A stretch of DNA of 64,000 nt from VAXT01 sp963698015. GTDB lineage: Bacteria > Actinomycetota > Thermoleophilia > Gaiellales > Gaiellaceae. The notes beneath the pieces were generated by a model that was not told the DNA's origin, did not search any database, and saw nothing but the letters and a program-made list of their open reading frames with translations. The position numbers and the translations under genes are program-made. Numbering within the stretch: position 1 is the stretch's first letter; every line of letters starts with the position of its first letter. Shown piece by piece: positions 17,173-27,931 of the stretch. The stretch lies in NCBI GenBank assembly GCA_963698015.1, contig OY969109.1:434001-498000 (forward strand). Direction: 5' to 3'.

Positions 17173-18824
17173 CGGCGACGATCCGCAGGCTGATGCTGAT
17201 CACCGACGTGCGTCCAGCGCGGCTCGCGCTCGCTGCGTTCCTCGGCGTCCTGACGATCCTGTTCGGGGTCGGCCTGATGGGAACGGCCGGGTACCTGATC
17301 TCGAGGGCCGCCGAGCACCCGGCCGTGCTCTCGCTGACCGCGGCGATCGTCGGCGTCCGCTTCTTCGGTCTCGCCCGGCCCCTGGCCCGGTACCTCGAGC
17401 GGCTCGCCTCCCACGACGTCGCGCTGCGCTCGCTCGGCCGCGCCCGCGCCCAGGTGTACGAAGCCGTCGAGCCGCTCGCGCCGGCGCAGCTGGAGGACAC
17501 CCGGCGCGGCGACCTGCTCTCGCGCTTCGTCGGGGACGTGGACTCGCTCCAGAACCTCTATTTGCGCGGGCTCGAGCCTCCGCTCGTCGCGCTGATCGCC
17601 GGCGCGGCCTCGGTCGTGCTCGCAGCGCTCTTCCTCCCGGCGGCCGGGCTCGTGCTCGCGGCCGGGCTGCTCGTCGGCGGGATCGCAGTCCCCCTGGCGG
17701 CTGCGTCCCTGTCGCGGCGATCGTCCGCCCGTTACGCACAGGCCCGTGGCGCTCTCGCGGCCGACCTCGTCGAGACGCTGGCCGGCAGCGCGGAGCTCGC
17801 GGCGCTCGGCCTCGAGCGAAGCCGCATCCGCGCGATGCGCAGGTCCGACTCGCGGCTCGTCCGGATCTCGCGCCGAGCCGCCCTCACCGACGGCCTGGGC
17901 GACGGCCTGCGCCTGCTCGTCACGGGCGCGACCGTGGCCGGCGTGCTCGCGGTCAGCGTCCAGGCACATGCGGAGGGACGGCTCGACCGCGTCCTGATAG
18001 CGGTGCTTGCGTTCATCTCGCTGGCCGCCTTCGAGGCCGTTCAGCCCTTGACCGAGTCGGTCCGGGAGCTGCAGGCGACCGTCGCGGCCGGCAGACGCGT
18101 GCTCGATCTGACGGACCGCGTCCCGCGCATCGTCGACCCCGCGCTTCCGCTCCCCGCCCCGGTGAGGCCCTTCGCGATCGAGCTCGACGACGTCCGGGCC
18201 CGCTACGGCCCCGACGAGCGACCCGCGCTCGACGGCTTCAGCCTGCGCCTCGAGCCTGGCCGGCACGTCGTCCTCCTCGGCCCGAGCGGAGCGGGCAAGA
18301 CGACGGTCGTCCGCCTGCTCCTGCGCTTCATCGACCCGGAGCGCGGTCGTGTGACCCTCGCCGGCGAGGACCTGCGCTGCTACCGCCAGGAGGACGTGCG
18401 CAGCGTGATCGCCGTCGCGGGCCAGGACGCGCACCTGTTCTCGGCGAGCATCCGCGACAACCTGAGGCTCGCCCGGCCCGACGCGAGCGATGACGACCTG
18501 GCGCGCGCACTGCGCTCGGCGCGCATCCTCGACTGGGTGCAGAGCCTCGCGGACGGCCTCGACACGCTCGTCGGCGAGGAAGGACGGGAGCTCTCGGGCG
18601 GCCAGCGCCAGCGCATCGTGCTCGCACGCGCCCTGCTCACCGAGGCGCCCGTCCTCGTGCTCGACGAGCCGACCGCGCACCTCGATGCGCCGACCGCCAA
18701 GGGCCTCGTCCAGGACGTGTTCGCCGCGGCCGGCGGGCGCACGGTGCTCCTGATCACCCATCGCCCCGAGGGCATCGACCTCGCAGACGAGGTAGTCGTC
18801 CTCAGGGAGCCCCGTGTGACCTAA
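17169..18824 (+). CDS. cydC: ABC transporter CydC (cytochrome bd assembly)
   Basis: A 551-residue partner of CydD. The N-terminus MTATIRRLMLITDVRPARL leads into GVGLMGTAGYLISRAAEHP, typical of CydC. Walker A GPSGAGKTT, signature LSGGQRQRIVLARAL and Walker B LVLDEPTAHLD are present. The start ATG overlaps the cydD stop. The operon is complete in the order A, B, D, C, so the oxidase and its assembly transporter are made together. Confidence 0.92.
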   Translation: MTATIRRLMLITDVRPARLALAAFLGVLTILFGVGLMGTAGYLISRAAEHPAVLSLTAAIVGVRFFGLARPLARYLERLASHDVALRSLGRARAQVYEAVEPLAPAQLEDTRRGDLLSRFVGDVDSLQNLYLRGLEPPLVALIAGAASVVLAALFLPAAGLVLAAGLLVGGIAVPLAAASLSRRSSARYAQARGALAADLVETLAGSAELAALGLERSRIRAMRRSDSRLVRISRRAALTDGLGDGLRLLVTGATVAGVLAVSVQAHAEGRLDRVLIAVLAFISLAAFEAVQPLTESVRELQATVAAGRRVLDLTDRVPRIVDPALPLPAPVRPFAIELDDVRARYGPDERPALDGFSLRLEPGRHVVLLGPSGAGKTTVVRLLLRFIDPERGRVTLAGEDLRCYRQEDVRSVIAVAGQDAHLFSASIRDNLRLARPDASDDDLARALRSARILDWVQSLADGLDTLVGEEGRELSGGQRQRIVLARALLTEAPVLVLDEPTAHLDAPTAKGLVQDVFAAAGGRTVLLITHRPEGIDLADEVVVLREPRVT

Positions 18825-18850
18825 TCTCCAGACGAGGAAAGGAGACGCAC

Positions 18851-19303
18851 ATGACAGGCAAGGCCGATTTCACCGAGCAGGAGTGGGAGCTCGTCCGCGA
18901 GGGCCCGACGGCAGCGGGGATGTACGCCCTGATGGCCTCCAAGGGCGGCAGCTTCCGCGAGAGCTGGGCGCTCTCCAAGACGTACGCGGAGGCGAGGCAA
19001 GAACGTGGGGAGAGCGAGCTCCTCGACGCCCTCGCCGCCGAAAAGCCGCCGGTCAAGCGCTACGACTCGGCGGAGCAGCTGGAGCACGAGGGGCTCACCA
19101 AGCTGAGCCAGGCCGTCGAGCTACTCGAACAGAAGGCATCCCCCGGGGAGGTCGAGAGCTACCGGCACTTCGTCCTCGAGGTCGCGGGGAACGTTGCCAA
19201 GGCGCACAAGGAGGACGGCGAGGGCGTCAGCTCAGGCGAGCGCGAGGCGATCGAGAAGATCGCCACGAGCCTGCATCCAGGCGGCCCGGAGGCAGCCGGC
19301 TAG
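18851..19303 (+). CDS. Hypothetical 150-residue helical protein
   Basis: Starts MTGKADFTEQEWELVREGPT, preceded by GAAAGGAG. It is rich in Glu and Lys, wholly helical by inspection, and soluble. The pattern (FTEQEWELVREG... then a long acidic helix) resembles conserved actinobacterial hypotheticals, some loosely TerB-like, but I do not assign a function. It closely follows cydC. Its stop codon TAG is part of the CTAG into which the IS481 element inserted. Confidence 0.7.
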   Translation: MTGKADFTEQEWELVREGPTAAGMYALMASKGGSFRESWALSKTYAEARQERGESELLDALAAEKPPVKRYDSAEQLEHEGLTKLSQAVELLEQKASPGEVESYRHFVLEVAGNVAKAHKEDGEGVSSGEREAIEKIATSLHPGGPEAAG

Positions 19304-19304
19304 G

Positions 19305-19328
19305 TGTAGTTCCTAAGCACGTTGGTTC
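19305..19328 (+). repeat. IS481-type left inverted repeat
   Basis: TGTAGTTCCTAAGCAC followed by GTTGGTTC. It matches the reverse complement of 20334-20357 at 21 of 24 positions. Confidence 0.9.
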
Positions 19329-19390
19329 ATCCGGGCCTCCTTGGAGGCTGAGAGCTGTTGAAGGCGTCTCAGTCCAAAGGAGGCAACCGG

Positions 19391-20362
19391 ATGAGGCTTC
19401 ACCGTAACGCGGCTCTCAGTTGGAGCGGCCGCCGGCTGCTGGCGGTGCGCGTGCTCGAGCAAGGCTGGACGATCAGCGCGGCCGCCGTCGCGGCGGGTGT
19501 GAGCGTGCGCTGCGCGCGTAAGTGGGTGGGTCGATATAGGGCGGCCGGCGAGGCCGGCCTCGTCGATCGATCTTCAGCTCCGAAGCGTGTCGCCAACCGC
19601 ACGCCGCCGGAGCGGGTGGCCGTGATCGTGGCGTTGCGGCAGCTGCGGATGACGGCGGCTGAGATCGCCGAGACGCTCGCGATGCCGCTCTCGACCGTCT
19701 CGGTCGTGCTCAAGCGCAGCGGCATGGGCAGGCTCGGCCGGATCGGACTCGAGCAACCTGTCCGCTATGAGCGCTCCCGGCCCGGCGAGCTCGTCCACAT
19801 CGACATCAAAAAGCTCGGCCGGATCGAAGGCGGCGCCGGCAAACGCGTCGGCGGCCGGGCCGCCGGGGCCAGCCGGCCGCGCAAACGCGACGCAGCCGGC
19901 CGCGATCGCGGCACGATCGGTTGGGAGTTCGCCCACGTCGCCGTCGACGACCACAGCCGCCTCGCCTACGTCGAGGTGCTCGGCGACGAGAAAGCCACGA
20001 CCGCCATCAGCTTCATGCGACGAGCAGTCGCCTTCTTCGCCCGCTACGGAATCCGCGTCGAACGGATCCTCACCGACAACGGCAGCGCCTACGTCGCGGC
20101 CGTGCACGCGCTCGCCTGTCGCCAGCTCGGCATCCGCCACCTCCGCACGAGACCGCGGCGCCCGCAGACCAACGGGAAAGCCGAGCGCTTCATCCGAACA
20201 CTTCTCAACGGCTGGGCCTACGGCGCCATCTACGCCTCAAGCAACAAACGCACCCGAGCCCTTGACAGCTGGCTCTGGCACTACAACCATCGACGACGAC
20301 ACTCAGCCCTCGGCCGCCAACCCCCGGTCAGCAGAACCAACCTGCTTAGGTCCTACAACTAG
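19391..20362 (+). CDS. IS481-family transposase
   Basis: A 323-residue DDE transposase. The N-terminal helix-turn-helix (GWTISAAAVAAGVSVRCARK) is followed by a second one, then the rve core: ELVHIDIKKLG (first Asp), ERILTDNGSAY (second Asp) and RPQTNGKAERFIRTL (Glu). The ATG at 19391 has AAAGGAGG at good spacing. The gene has no stop of its own inside the element: its TAG is supplied by the right-hand copy of the duplicated CTAG target. No frameshift is present, so the protein should be active. Confidence 0.93.
   Translation: MRLHRNAALSWSGRRLLAVRVLEQGWTISAAAVAAGVSVRCARKWVGRYRAAGEAGLVDRSSAPKRVANRTPPERVAVIVALRQLRMTAAEIAETLAMPLSTVSVVLKRSGMGRLGRIGLEQPVRYERSRPGELVHIDIKKLGRIEGGAGKRVGGRAAGASRPRKRDAAGRDRGTIGWEFAHVAVDDHSRLAYVEVLGDEKATTAISFMRRAVAFFARYGIRVERILTDNGSAYVAAVHALACRQLGIRHLRTRPRRPQTNGKAERFIRTLLNGWAYGAIYASSNKRTRALDSWLWHYNHRRRHSALGRQPPVSRTNLLRSYN
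20334..20357 (-). repeat. IS481-type right inverted repeat
   Basis: On the reverse strand it reads TGTAGGACCTAAGCAG followed by GTTGGTTC. The last codons of the transposase lie inside it. Confidence 0.9.
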
Positions 20363-21936
20363 GCGGCGGCCGCAGCCTCCGCCTTCGCGCCCATCCGCTC
20401 GAGCAGGTGGTCGCCAACGCGTAGCGAGTTCGCCATCGCGGTCAGCGCCGGGTTGACCGCGCCGATGGACGGGAAGACGCTCGTGTCGACGATGTACAGG
20501 TTGTCGAGCTCGTGCGCCCGGCACTCGGCGTTCACGACCGACGAGGCCGCGTCCTCGCCCATCCGGGCCGTCCCGGCCTGGTGCGCGACCCCGGCCACCG
20601 GGATCTCGTTCTTCATATACGCGAACCGGTGGAACAGGTGGTCGGGCTCCATGTGCAGCTTGCCGAGCATCGAGTGCAGCTGCGCTTGCAGGTCATTCTT
20701 GGGCGTGTCGTTCGTCGAGCGGTAGGCGAGCGTCACCTTGCCGTCCTTGTCGACCGTGACGCGGTTCTCTGGCAACGGGAGATCCTCGGTGGAGAGCCAG
20801 AAGTCGATCGCGTGCTTCGCGACCTTCTCCAGCGTCCACTGCGGCGCGAGCCTCGTCTCGCCGGGCCGCTCGCCGCGGAACATGGGCGCCTGCGACTTGC
20901 CGACCATCTGGATGTTGCCGAGAGGATAGTCGTGGCCGTTGCCGGCGAAGTAGAAGTCGTTCAGCCCGAGCGTCTTCTGGAAGATCGTCGGGTTCTCCTC
21001 GCGTGAGAGCGCGAGCACGGCCAGGCTGTTGTGGAACATGTAGTTGCGCCCGACCTGGTCGGAGCCGTTGGCGAGGCCGTTCGGATGCTTGTCCGTCGCC
21101 GAGAGGAGCAGCAGCTTGGCGGTGTTCGCGGCGCCGCAGGCCAGTGCGACGAGGTCGGCGGCGTAGGTCGTCGTCTCGCCGTCCCGCTCCACGACCACTC
21201 CGGTGATCTCCGAGCCATCTTCGTTCGTCTCCAGCTTGACCGCCTTGGCGTTCGTGACGAGCTCGACGTTCGGATGCTCGAGCGCCGGCCGCACGCCGAG
21301 CACCTCGGCATCCGACTTCCCCTGCACTGCGCAGACGAACCCGTCGCAGTTCGCGCAGCGGACGCACGCGCTGTACGGCATGTTCGACTCGTTCAGGCGA
21401 ATCCCGCACGGTGCGTGGAACGGGTGCAAGCCGGCCGCCTCGAGGTCGTCCGAGAGCTGCTGGATCCGCGGCTCGTGCGAGACGGCCGGGAACGGATACT
21501 GCGCGCTCGCGAATCCTTCCGTTGGATCCTCGCCGTGGTTGCCGTGCACCTCGTAGTAGTGCTCGGCCTTCGTGTAGTACGGCTCGAGCTCGTCGTACGA
21601 GATCGGCCAGGCGGGCGAGACGCCGTCATGGTGTTGCAGCTCGCCGAAGTCCCCGGGGCGCAGCCGGTAGAGGGCGGCACCGTAGAGCTTGGTCGCGCCG
21701 CCCACGAAGTAGTGGATCTGCGGCTGGAACGGCTTGTCCTTCTCGTCGTACCACGTGTCCTCGGACACGTAGCGGTTGTCGACGAACACGTCCTGGGCCA
21801 GCCAGTTCTGCGGCTCGCGGGGCAGCCAGTCGCCCCGCTCGAGCAGGAGGATGCGCTTGCCGGACGGCGCCAGGTGCCGCGCGAGCGTGCCGCCGCCCGC
21901 GCCCGATCCGATGATGATCACGTCATACGTGTCCAT
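20359..21936 (-). CDS. GMC-family oxidoreductase
   Basis: A 525-residue FAD enzyme of the glucose-methanol-choline family. DVIIIGSGAGGGTLARHL (residues 6-23) binds FAD. GGATKLYGAALYRL and the C-terminal NLYIVDTSVFPSIGAVNPAL are family motifs. The histidine in GVAHQAGTARMG lies near the active site region. An unusual cluster of cysteines (C191, C194, C197, C202 in CVRCANCDGFVC) suggests a metal or iron-sulfur site. It ends the zwf-GH15-GMC operon, 10 bases after the GH15 stop. Its stop TAG is shared with the IS481 target. Confidence 0.87.
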   Translation of the reverse strand: MDTYDVIIIGSGAGGGTLARHLAPSGKRILLLERGDWLPREPQNWLAQDVFVDNRYVSEDTWYDEKDKPFQPQIHYFVGGATKLYGAALYRLRPGDFGELQHHDGVSPAWPISYDELEPYYTKAEHYYEVHGNHGEDPTEGFASAQYPFPAVSHEPRIQQLSDDLEAAGLHPFHAPCGIRLNESNMPYSACVRCANCDGFVCAVQGKSDAEVLGVRPALEHPNVELVTNAKAVKLETNEDGSEITGVVVERDGETTTYAADLVALACGAANTAKLLLLSATDKHPNGLANGSDQVGRNYMFHNSLAVLALSREENPTIFQKTLGLNDFYFAGNGHDYPLGNIQMVGKSQAPMFRGERPGETRLAPQWTLEKVAKHAIDFWLSTEDLPLPENRVTVDKDGKVTLAYRSTNDTPKNDLQAQLHSMLGKLHMEPDHLFHRFAYMKNEIPVAGVAHQAGTARMGEDAASSVVNAECRAHELDNLYIVDTSVFPSIGAVNPALTAMANSLRVGDHLLERMGAKAEAAAAA

Positions 21937-21946
21937 GAGAGTCCTT

Positions 21947-23835
<1,889 letters not shown>

Positions 23836-23839
<4 letters not shown>

Positions 23840-25278
23840 GAGGCGATCCACGGCTCGTGCCACCGTCCGTGACCGGCGACGAGGTTGTCCGCCTCTTTGG
23901 GGCCCCAGGAGCCCGGAGCGTACGAGTTGACCGGCGGCGGCTCGTCGAGCAGCGGCTGCATGATCCTCCAGGTTTCCTCGACGCCGTCCTGCCGGGTAAA
24001 GCGCATGCTGTCACCGACCAGCGCCGCGTGCAGCAACACCTCGTAGGGAGTCGGGCCCTCACCGCCCTCTTCTGCGAACTCCATGTCGAGCTCGATCGCA
24101 GCGGTTCCGACGCGATCGGCCCGGTGCGCGTCGAGAACGAGCCTGAGCCCGGGCGAAGGGTCGAGCTTCACCACGAGCTGGTTCGGCTCTGGTTGTCCGT
24201 GGCGGAGCTGAAACCCGAGCTTCGGCGCGTGCTTGAAGACGAGACGGAGCTCGGTCTGGGTGGCAGGGAGCCGCTTGCCCGTGCGGATGAAGAAGGGCAC
24301 GCCTGCCCAGCGCCAGCTCTCGATCTCAAGCCGCAGCGCCGCGTATGTCTCGGTCGTCGAGCCGGCGGCGACGCCGTCGATATCGAGATAGCCGTCGTAC
24401 TGGCCGCGGACGTAGTGCGCCGGGTCGGCGTCGGCGACGGCGTGGAAGAGGGCGACCTGAGCGTTCTTGATCACCTCCGGCTCGCGCCGCGAAGGAACCT
24501 CCATCGCCGACGCGGCGACCACTTGCATCAGATGGTTGACGACAACATCGCGCAATGCGCCGACCGGGTCGTAGAAGTGCCCCCGGTCCTCGACTCCGAA
24601 GTCCTCGGCCATCGTGATCTGAACGGACTCGAGGTAGTTCCGGGTCCACAGTGGCTCGAGCATCGAGTTCGCGAACCGCAGGTAGAGGATCTCCTCGAGC
24701 CCCATCTTCCCGAGGTAGTGGTCGATCCGGTAGAGCTGCGACTCGTCGAGGTACTGATGGAGCTCCGTCGCTAGCTCGCGTGCAGAAGCGCGGTCGTGCC
24801 CGAACGGCTTCTCGACCACGACGCGCCCGGTTTTCGTCAGGCCCGCCTCGGCGAGCCCTTTGACGACCCGACCGAAGAGGAAGGGCGGGATCTCGAGGTA
24901 GAAGACGGGCGTCTTCGCTCCGTCGATCGCTTTCGCCACTCGTTCGTAAGTCGCGTCGTCGCCGAAGTCGCCTGAGACATACGACAGCCGGTCGGCGAAG
25001 CGGTCGAAGACCTTCTCGTCGATCGACTCGCCCGTGCCCTCGATCGACTCGCGCGCGCGATCCTTGAGCTGATCGACGGTCCAGTCGTCGACGGCGACGC
25101 CGACGATCGGGCAGTCGAGCAGGCCGCGCTGCTCGAGCCGGTAGAGCGAATGGAAGGTCATCACCTTCGCCAGGTCGCCCGTGATCCCGAAGACAACGAA
25201 CACGTCCGCGGGCTTCTGGGCACTGCCTGCTGCTGTTGCGCTGCGGCGTGCCTCGACCTCGGGTGCAGCCGTCGTCAT
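23836..25278 (-). CDS. zwf: Glucose-6-phosphate 1-dehydrogenase
   Basis: A 480-residue enzyme that oxidizes glucose 6-phosphate to 6-phosphogluconolactone and makes NADPH. VVFGITGDLAK is the dinucleotide-binding motif and YRIDHYLGK the substrate and catalytic motif. VEKPFGHD and GVPFFIRTGKRL are also conserved. It is first in an operon with GH15 and GMC genes. The motif TCATCCC-N4-GGACGATG lies 63 bases upstream on the reverse strand. A short alanine-rich N-terminal extension (about 25 residues) precedes the enzyme core. Confidence 0.93.
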
Positions 25279-25340
25279 GTCCCGTCTCCCTCCTGGTCGA
25301 CCAGTTCACCGTCAAGATTCGTGCGCGAGCGCCACAGCCG

Positions 25341-25360
25341 CATCGTCCACTTGGGATGAG
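25341..25360 (-). promoter_or_regulatory. TCATCCC-N4-GGACGATG motif, copy M (zwf)
   Basis: On the reverse strand, TCATCCC, four bases, then GGACGATG, identical in fixed positions to the copies at 12992-13011 and 46686-46705. It is 63 bases from the zwf ATG, farther than at the other two loci. Confidence 0.5.
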
Positions 25361-25373
25361 CGAACCACCTCAC

Positions 25374-25505
25374 CCGGGGTCAGACCCCGTACCAGATGCG
25401 TGCCGACTTCGTGACCGAACGCTCATGCGAAAGCGGGCCCTTGGCTCGAACAGGGGGCCGCGCCCGCGAGTCCTGGGGACAACTTGTAAAGGGGTCTGAC
25501 CCCGG
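25374..25505. repeat. 132-bp element bounded by GGGGTCAGACCCC / GGGGTCTGACCCC palindromes
   Basis: The 15-base end CCGGGGTCAGACCCC (25374-25388) is repeated inverted at 25491-25505. Each end is itself a near-palindrome. No gene is evident inside. This looks like a small REP/BIME or MITE-like unit between the zwf and debranching operons. GGGGTCAGACCCC words are known to recur in many bacterial genomes; their mobility is not shown here. Confidence 0.6.
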
Positions 25506-25523
25506 AAGTGCGACTCCCGGTCA

Positions 25524-27602
25524 TCAGCGCCTTCGGGCAGTCGTACGCGCCATGCGCGCTCCCGCGCGGTTGCGGCCGTCGACCTCGACCCGCCCGCGGC
25601 CGAACGCGTCGACGCGGCCCCAGCGACCCGGGATGTCGAGCAACTCGAGATGGCCGATCCCGGCCGGGAGCGCAGGGTCGACGATGAGATGGTCGCCCAG
25701 CGGCTCGAGCCCGAGCATCGTCCGCAGCAGGAGGAGCGGCGTGCCCGTCGACCACGCCTGCGGGCTGCACGCGGTCGGGTACTGGACCGGGTACTTCGTC
25801 TGCGCGCGCTCGTAGCCGCCGAACGCCTCGGGGAGACGGCCGTCGAAAAATTCGGCGGCGGCGAGGATCCCGGCCGCGATCGCCGCCGCCTCGTCCTTGA
25901 AGCCGTAGCGCCGCAGGCCCCAGGCGATGAACGAGTTGTCGAACGGCCAGACCGTGCCGACGTGGTAGCCGATCGGGTTGAACCGCGCCTCGCCCTCGGC
26001 CAGAGTGCGGACGCCCCAGCCGGAGAAGAGGCGCGGGCCCATCAGGTGCCGGACGACGGCCTTCGCCTTCGACTTGTCGACGATCCCGCTCCAGAGCAAG
26101 TGGCCGTTGTTCGAGGCCAGCGCGTCGACCTGCTTCCCTTCGACGTCGAGTGCCAGCGCGAAGTACTCGCCGTCCTCGACCCAGAAGTCGCGGTTGAAGC
26201 GGCGCTTGAGGTCGGCGGCCTGCCTCTCCAGCTCGTCGGCTAGCTCCGTGTCCTTCCAGACGCTGCGCGCGAGCCGGGCGCCGCGCATCTTCGCGTCGTA
26301 CGCGTAGCCCTGGAGCTCGCACGTCGCCCGCGGGAAGCCGGGGAGCCGCCCGTCGCGGTACGAGATCGAGTCCCAGGAGTCCTTCCAGCACTGGTTCTCG
26401 AGGCCGGTCTCCTCGTTGCGGCGCTGATACCAGACGTAGCCGTTGGCTTGCAGATCGGCGTACTCGTCGATCCACGTCAGTGCCGCCCGCGCCTCGAACT
26501 CGAGGTCGCGCACGAGCTTCCGGTCTCCCGTCCAGCGTTCGTACTCGTCGAGCAGCACGACGTAGAGCGGTGTCGCGTCCGCGCAGCCGTAGTACGGCGA
26601 GTGGGGCCGCTCCTCGAAGGCGGTCAGCTCGCCGTAGCGCATCTCGTGCAGGATCCGGCCCGGGTCCTCGTCGCGGAAGTCGTCGATCCTCGTGCCCTGC
26701 CACTCCCCGAGCGACATCAGCGTCGTCGCCGCCAGCTCCGGTGCGAAGGGCAGCGCCTGGAGGCTCGTCAAGATGCTGTCGCGGCCGAACATGGTCATAA
26801 ACCAGGGCAGGCCCGCCGCGGGCAGGCTGTGGCCGCCGGCGACGGGCGGTGCGAACCGCAGAGCGGCCAGGTCGACCAGGCTCCGTCTGTAGGTGCGCTT
26901 CAGAGGCTCCCAGTCGCCTGCGATGCGCGGAGCGGACGCGAGCCAGCGGTCGAGATTCGCCTCCATCGTCTTGCGGCGGCCTCCCTTCGCCGCCACGTGC
27001 TCCCCGAGCCCGGGGATCCCGACGACGACGTCGAGCTCGGTCGTCCACTCGCCGTGTCCTGGGAGCTTCAGCTGGAAGGTCAGCCCGTTCTCGTCGATCT
27101 TGGCGCGCTCGCTGCTCGAGATCAGCGTAAAGCGCCTGAAGGTCTCGCGCTCGTAGCCGAGCCGGAGCGAGCCTCGCTGGACACGGTTCTCGTAGCGGCC
27201 CTTCTTCTCGAGCGCGTCCTTGACCTCGAACAGGTCGGCGAAGTCGCTGGCGGCCTCGATCCGCACCGTCAGCTTCACCGGCTTTTCGTCGTGGTTGAGG
27301 ATCGTGAGCACCTCGTGGAAGCCATTGGCGACGGCCCGCTGCCGGATCACCGAGAGGTTCGCGTCCACGTAGACGGTTCCCATTCCGGGCACGAGGAAGA
27401 AGCGGGTCTCGAAGTACTGGAGGTCGTCGACCGAGAGCGCGTTCAGCCGCTCGTCGTCGATGGTCAGCACCCACTTCGAGAGGAAGCGCGTGTCGAACGA
27501 GAAGAGCCCCGTGGGATCGGTCAGCGACGCCTCGATGTCGCCGCGATCGTCGCTGACGACGAACGTGTTGCCGTCCAGGATCTTCACGAGCTCGCCGCTC
27601 AT
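25524..27602 (-). CDS. Amylo-alpha-1,6-glucosidase family protein (glycogen debranching)
   Basis: A 692-residue protein with an N-terminal glycogen-debranching domain (LVKILDGNTFVVSDDRGDIE, GLFSFDTRFLSKW) and a C-terminal alpha/alpha toroid (GLPWFMTMFGRDSILTSLQA, YGCADATPLYVVLLDEYERW, HVGTVWPFDNSF). It probably acts on alpha-1,6 branches or related oligosaccharides in the cytoplasm. The ATG overlaps the stop of the SCP2 gene. It is last in the ndh-SCP2-debranching operon. The N-terminus is a family-typical start, so no extension is proposed. Confidence 0.87.
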   Translation of the reverse strand: MSGELVKILDGNTFVVSDDRGDIEASLTDPTGLFSFDTRFLSKWVLTIDDERLNALSVDDLQYFETRFFLVPGMGTVYVDANLSVIRQRAVANGFHEVLTILNHDEKPVKLTVRIEAASDFADLFEVKDALEKKGRYENRVQRGSLRLGYERETFRRFTLISSSERAKIDENGLTFQLKLPGHGEWTTELDVVVGIPGLGEHVAAKGGRRKTMEANLDRWLASAPRIAGDWEPLKRTYRRSLVDLAALRFAPPVAGGHSLPAAGLPWFMTMFGRDSILTSLQALPFAPELAATTLMSLGEWQGTRIDDFRDEDPGRILHEMRYGELTAFEERPHSPYYGCADATPLYVVLLDEYERWTGDRKLVRDLEFEARAALTWIDEYADLQANGYVWYQRRNEETGLENQCWKDSWDSISYRDGRLPGFPRATCELQGYAYDAKMRGARLARSVWKDTELADELERQAADLKRRFNRDFWVEDGEYFALALDVEGKQVDALASNNGHLLWSGIVDKSKAKAVVRHLMGPRLFSGWGVRTLAEGEARFNPIGYHVGTVWPFDNSFIAWGLRRYGFKDEAAAIAAGILAAAEFFDGRLPEAFGGYERAQTKYPVQYPTACSPQAWSTGTPLLLLRTMLGLEPLGDHLIVDPALPAGIGHLELLDIPGRWGRVDAFGRGRVEVDGRNRAGARMARTTARRR

Positions 27603-27931
27603 GACCGGGGGCCGGGGAGCAGCCGCTGGAAGAGGACGAGCAGCCTCGGATCGCCCTCGATCGTGACCGCGCCGCGCAGGACGGCCGCGAACGCGTTCAC
27701 CTCACCGGACGCCATCCGGCTGAACAGTTTCCCGTCGGCCCGCAGAACGCAATCCGCCGGGCCGCTCCCGCGGGCCCTGCTGACCTTGCCCTTGTCGACC
27801 GTGAGCCGCCAGCGCTCGGTCCGCTTGCCGCCGGTGAGCTCGAAGAGAATGGTGCCGCTCGCCCGCTTCGGGAGCGGCATGTCTTCGACGGCGCCGAGCC
27901 GCTCGAAGAGCTCGTTCGCGGCGTCCGTCAT
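27599..27931 (-). CDS. SCP2 sterol-transfer-domain protein
   Basis: A 110-residue protein made of one SCP2-like lipid-binding domain: ASGTILFELTGGKRTERWRL, then ADCVLRADGKLFSRMASGE and VTIEGDPRLLVLFQRLLPG. Its start overlaps the ndh stop and its stop overlaps the debranching-enzyme start (both ATGA), so it is tightly coupled in the operon. A hydrophobic ligand, possibly a quinone given the neighbour ndh, is an inference only. Confidence 0.8.
   Translation of the reverse strand: MTDAANELFERLGAVEDMPLPKRASGTILFELTGGKRTERWRLTVDKGKVSRARGSGPADCVLRADGKLFSRMASGEVNAFAAVLRGAVTIEGDPRLLVLFQRLLPGPRS

Larger units (their letters stand above)
19305..20357 (+). mobile_element. IS481-family insertion sequence, complete
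   Basis: An element of about 1.05 kb with 24-base imperfect terminal inverted repeats (three mismatches) and one transposase gene. CTAGG directly flanks it on the left (19300-19304) and recurs one base after the right end (20359-20363), which fits a duplicated CTAG-type target. IS481 is known to prefer NCTAGN targets. The exact tips could shift by one base (19304 and 20358). The element looks intact and recent. Confidence 0.9.

Noticed and set aside
19321..19334. GTTGGTTCATCCGG in the left end of the IS element, similar to the repeated leader start
   Set aside because: It belongs to the terminal inverted repeat and adjoining IS sequence, is not followed by the rest of the leader, and is explained by the element.
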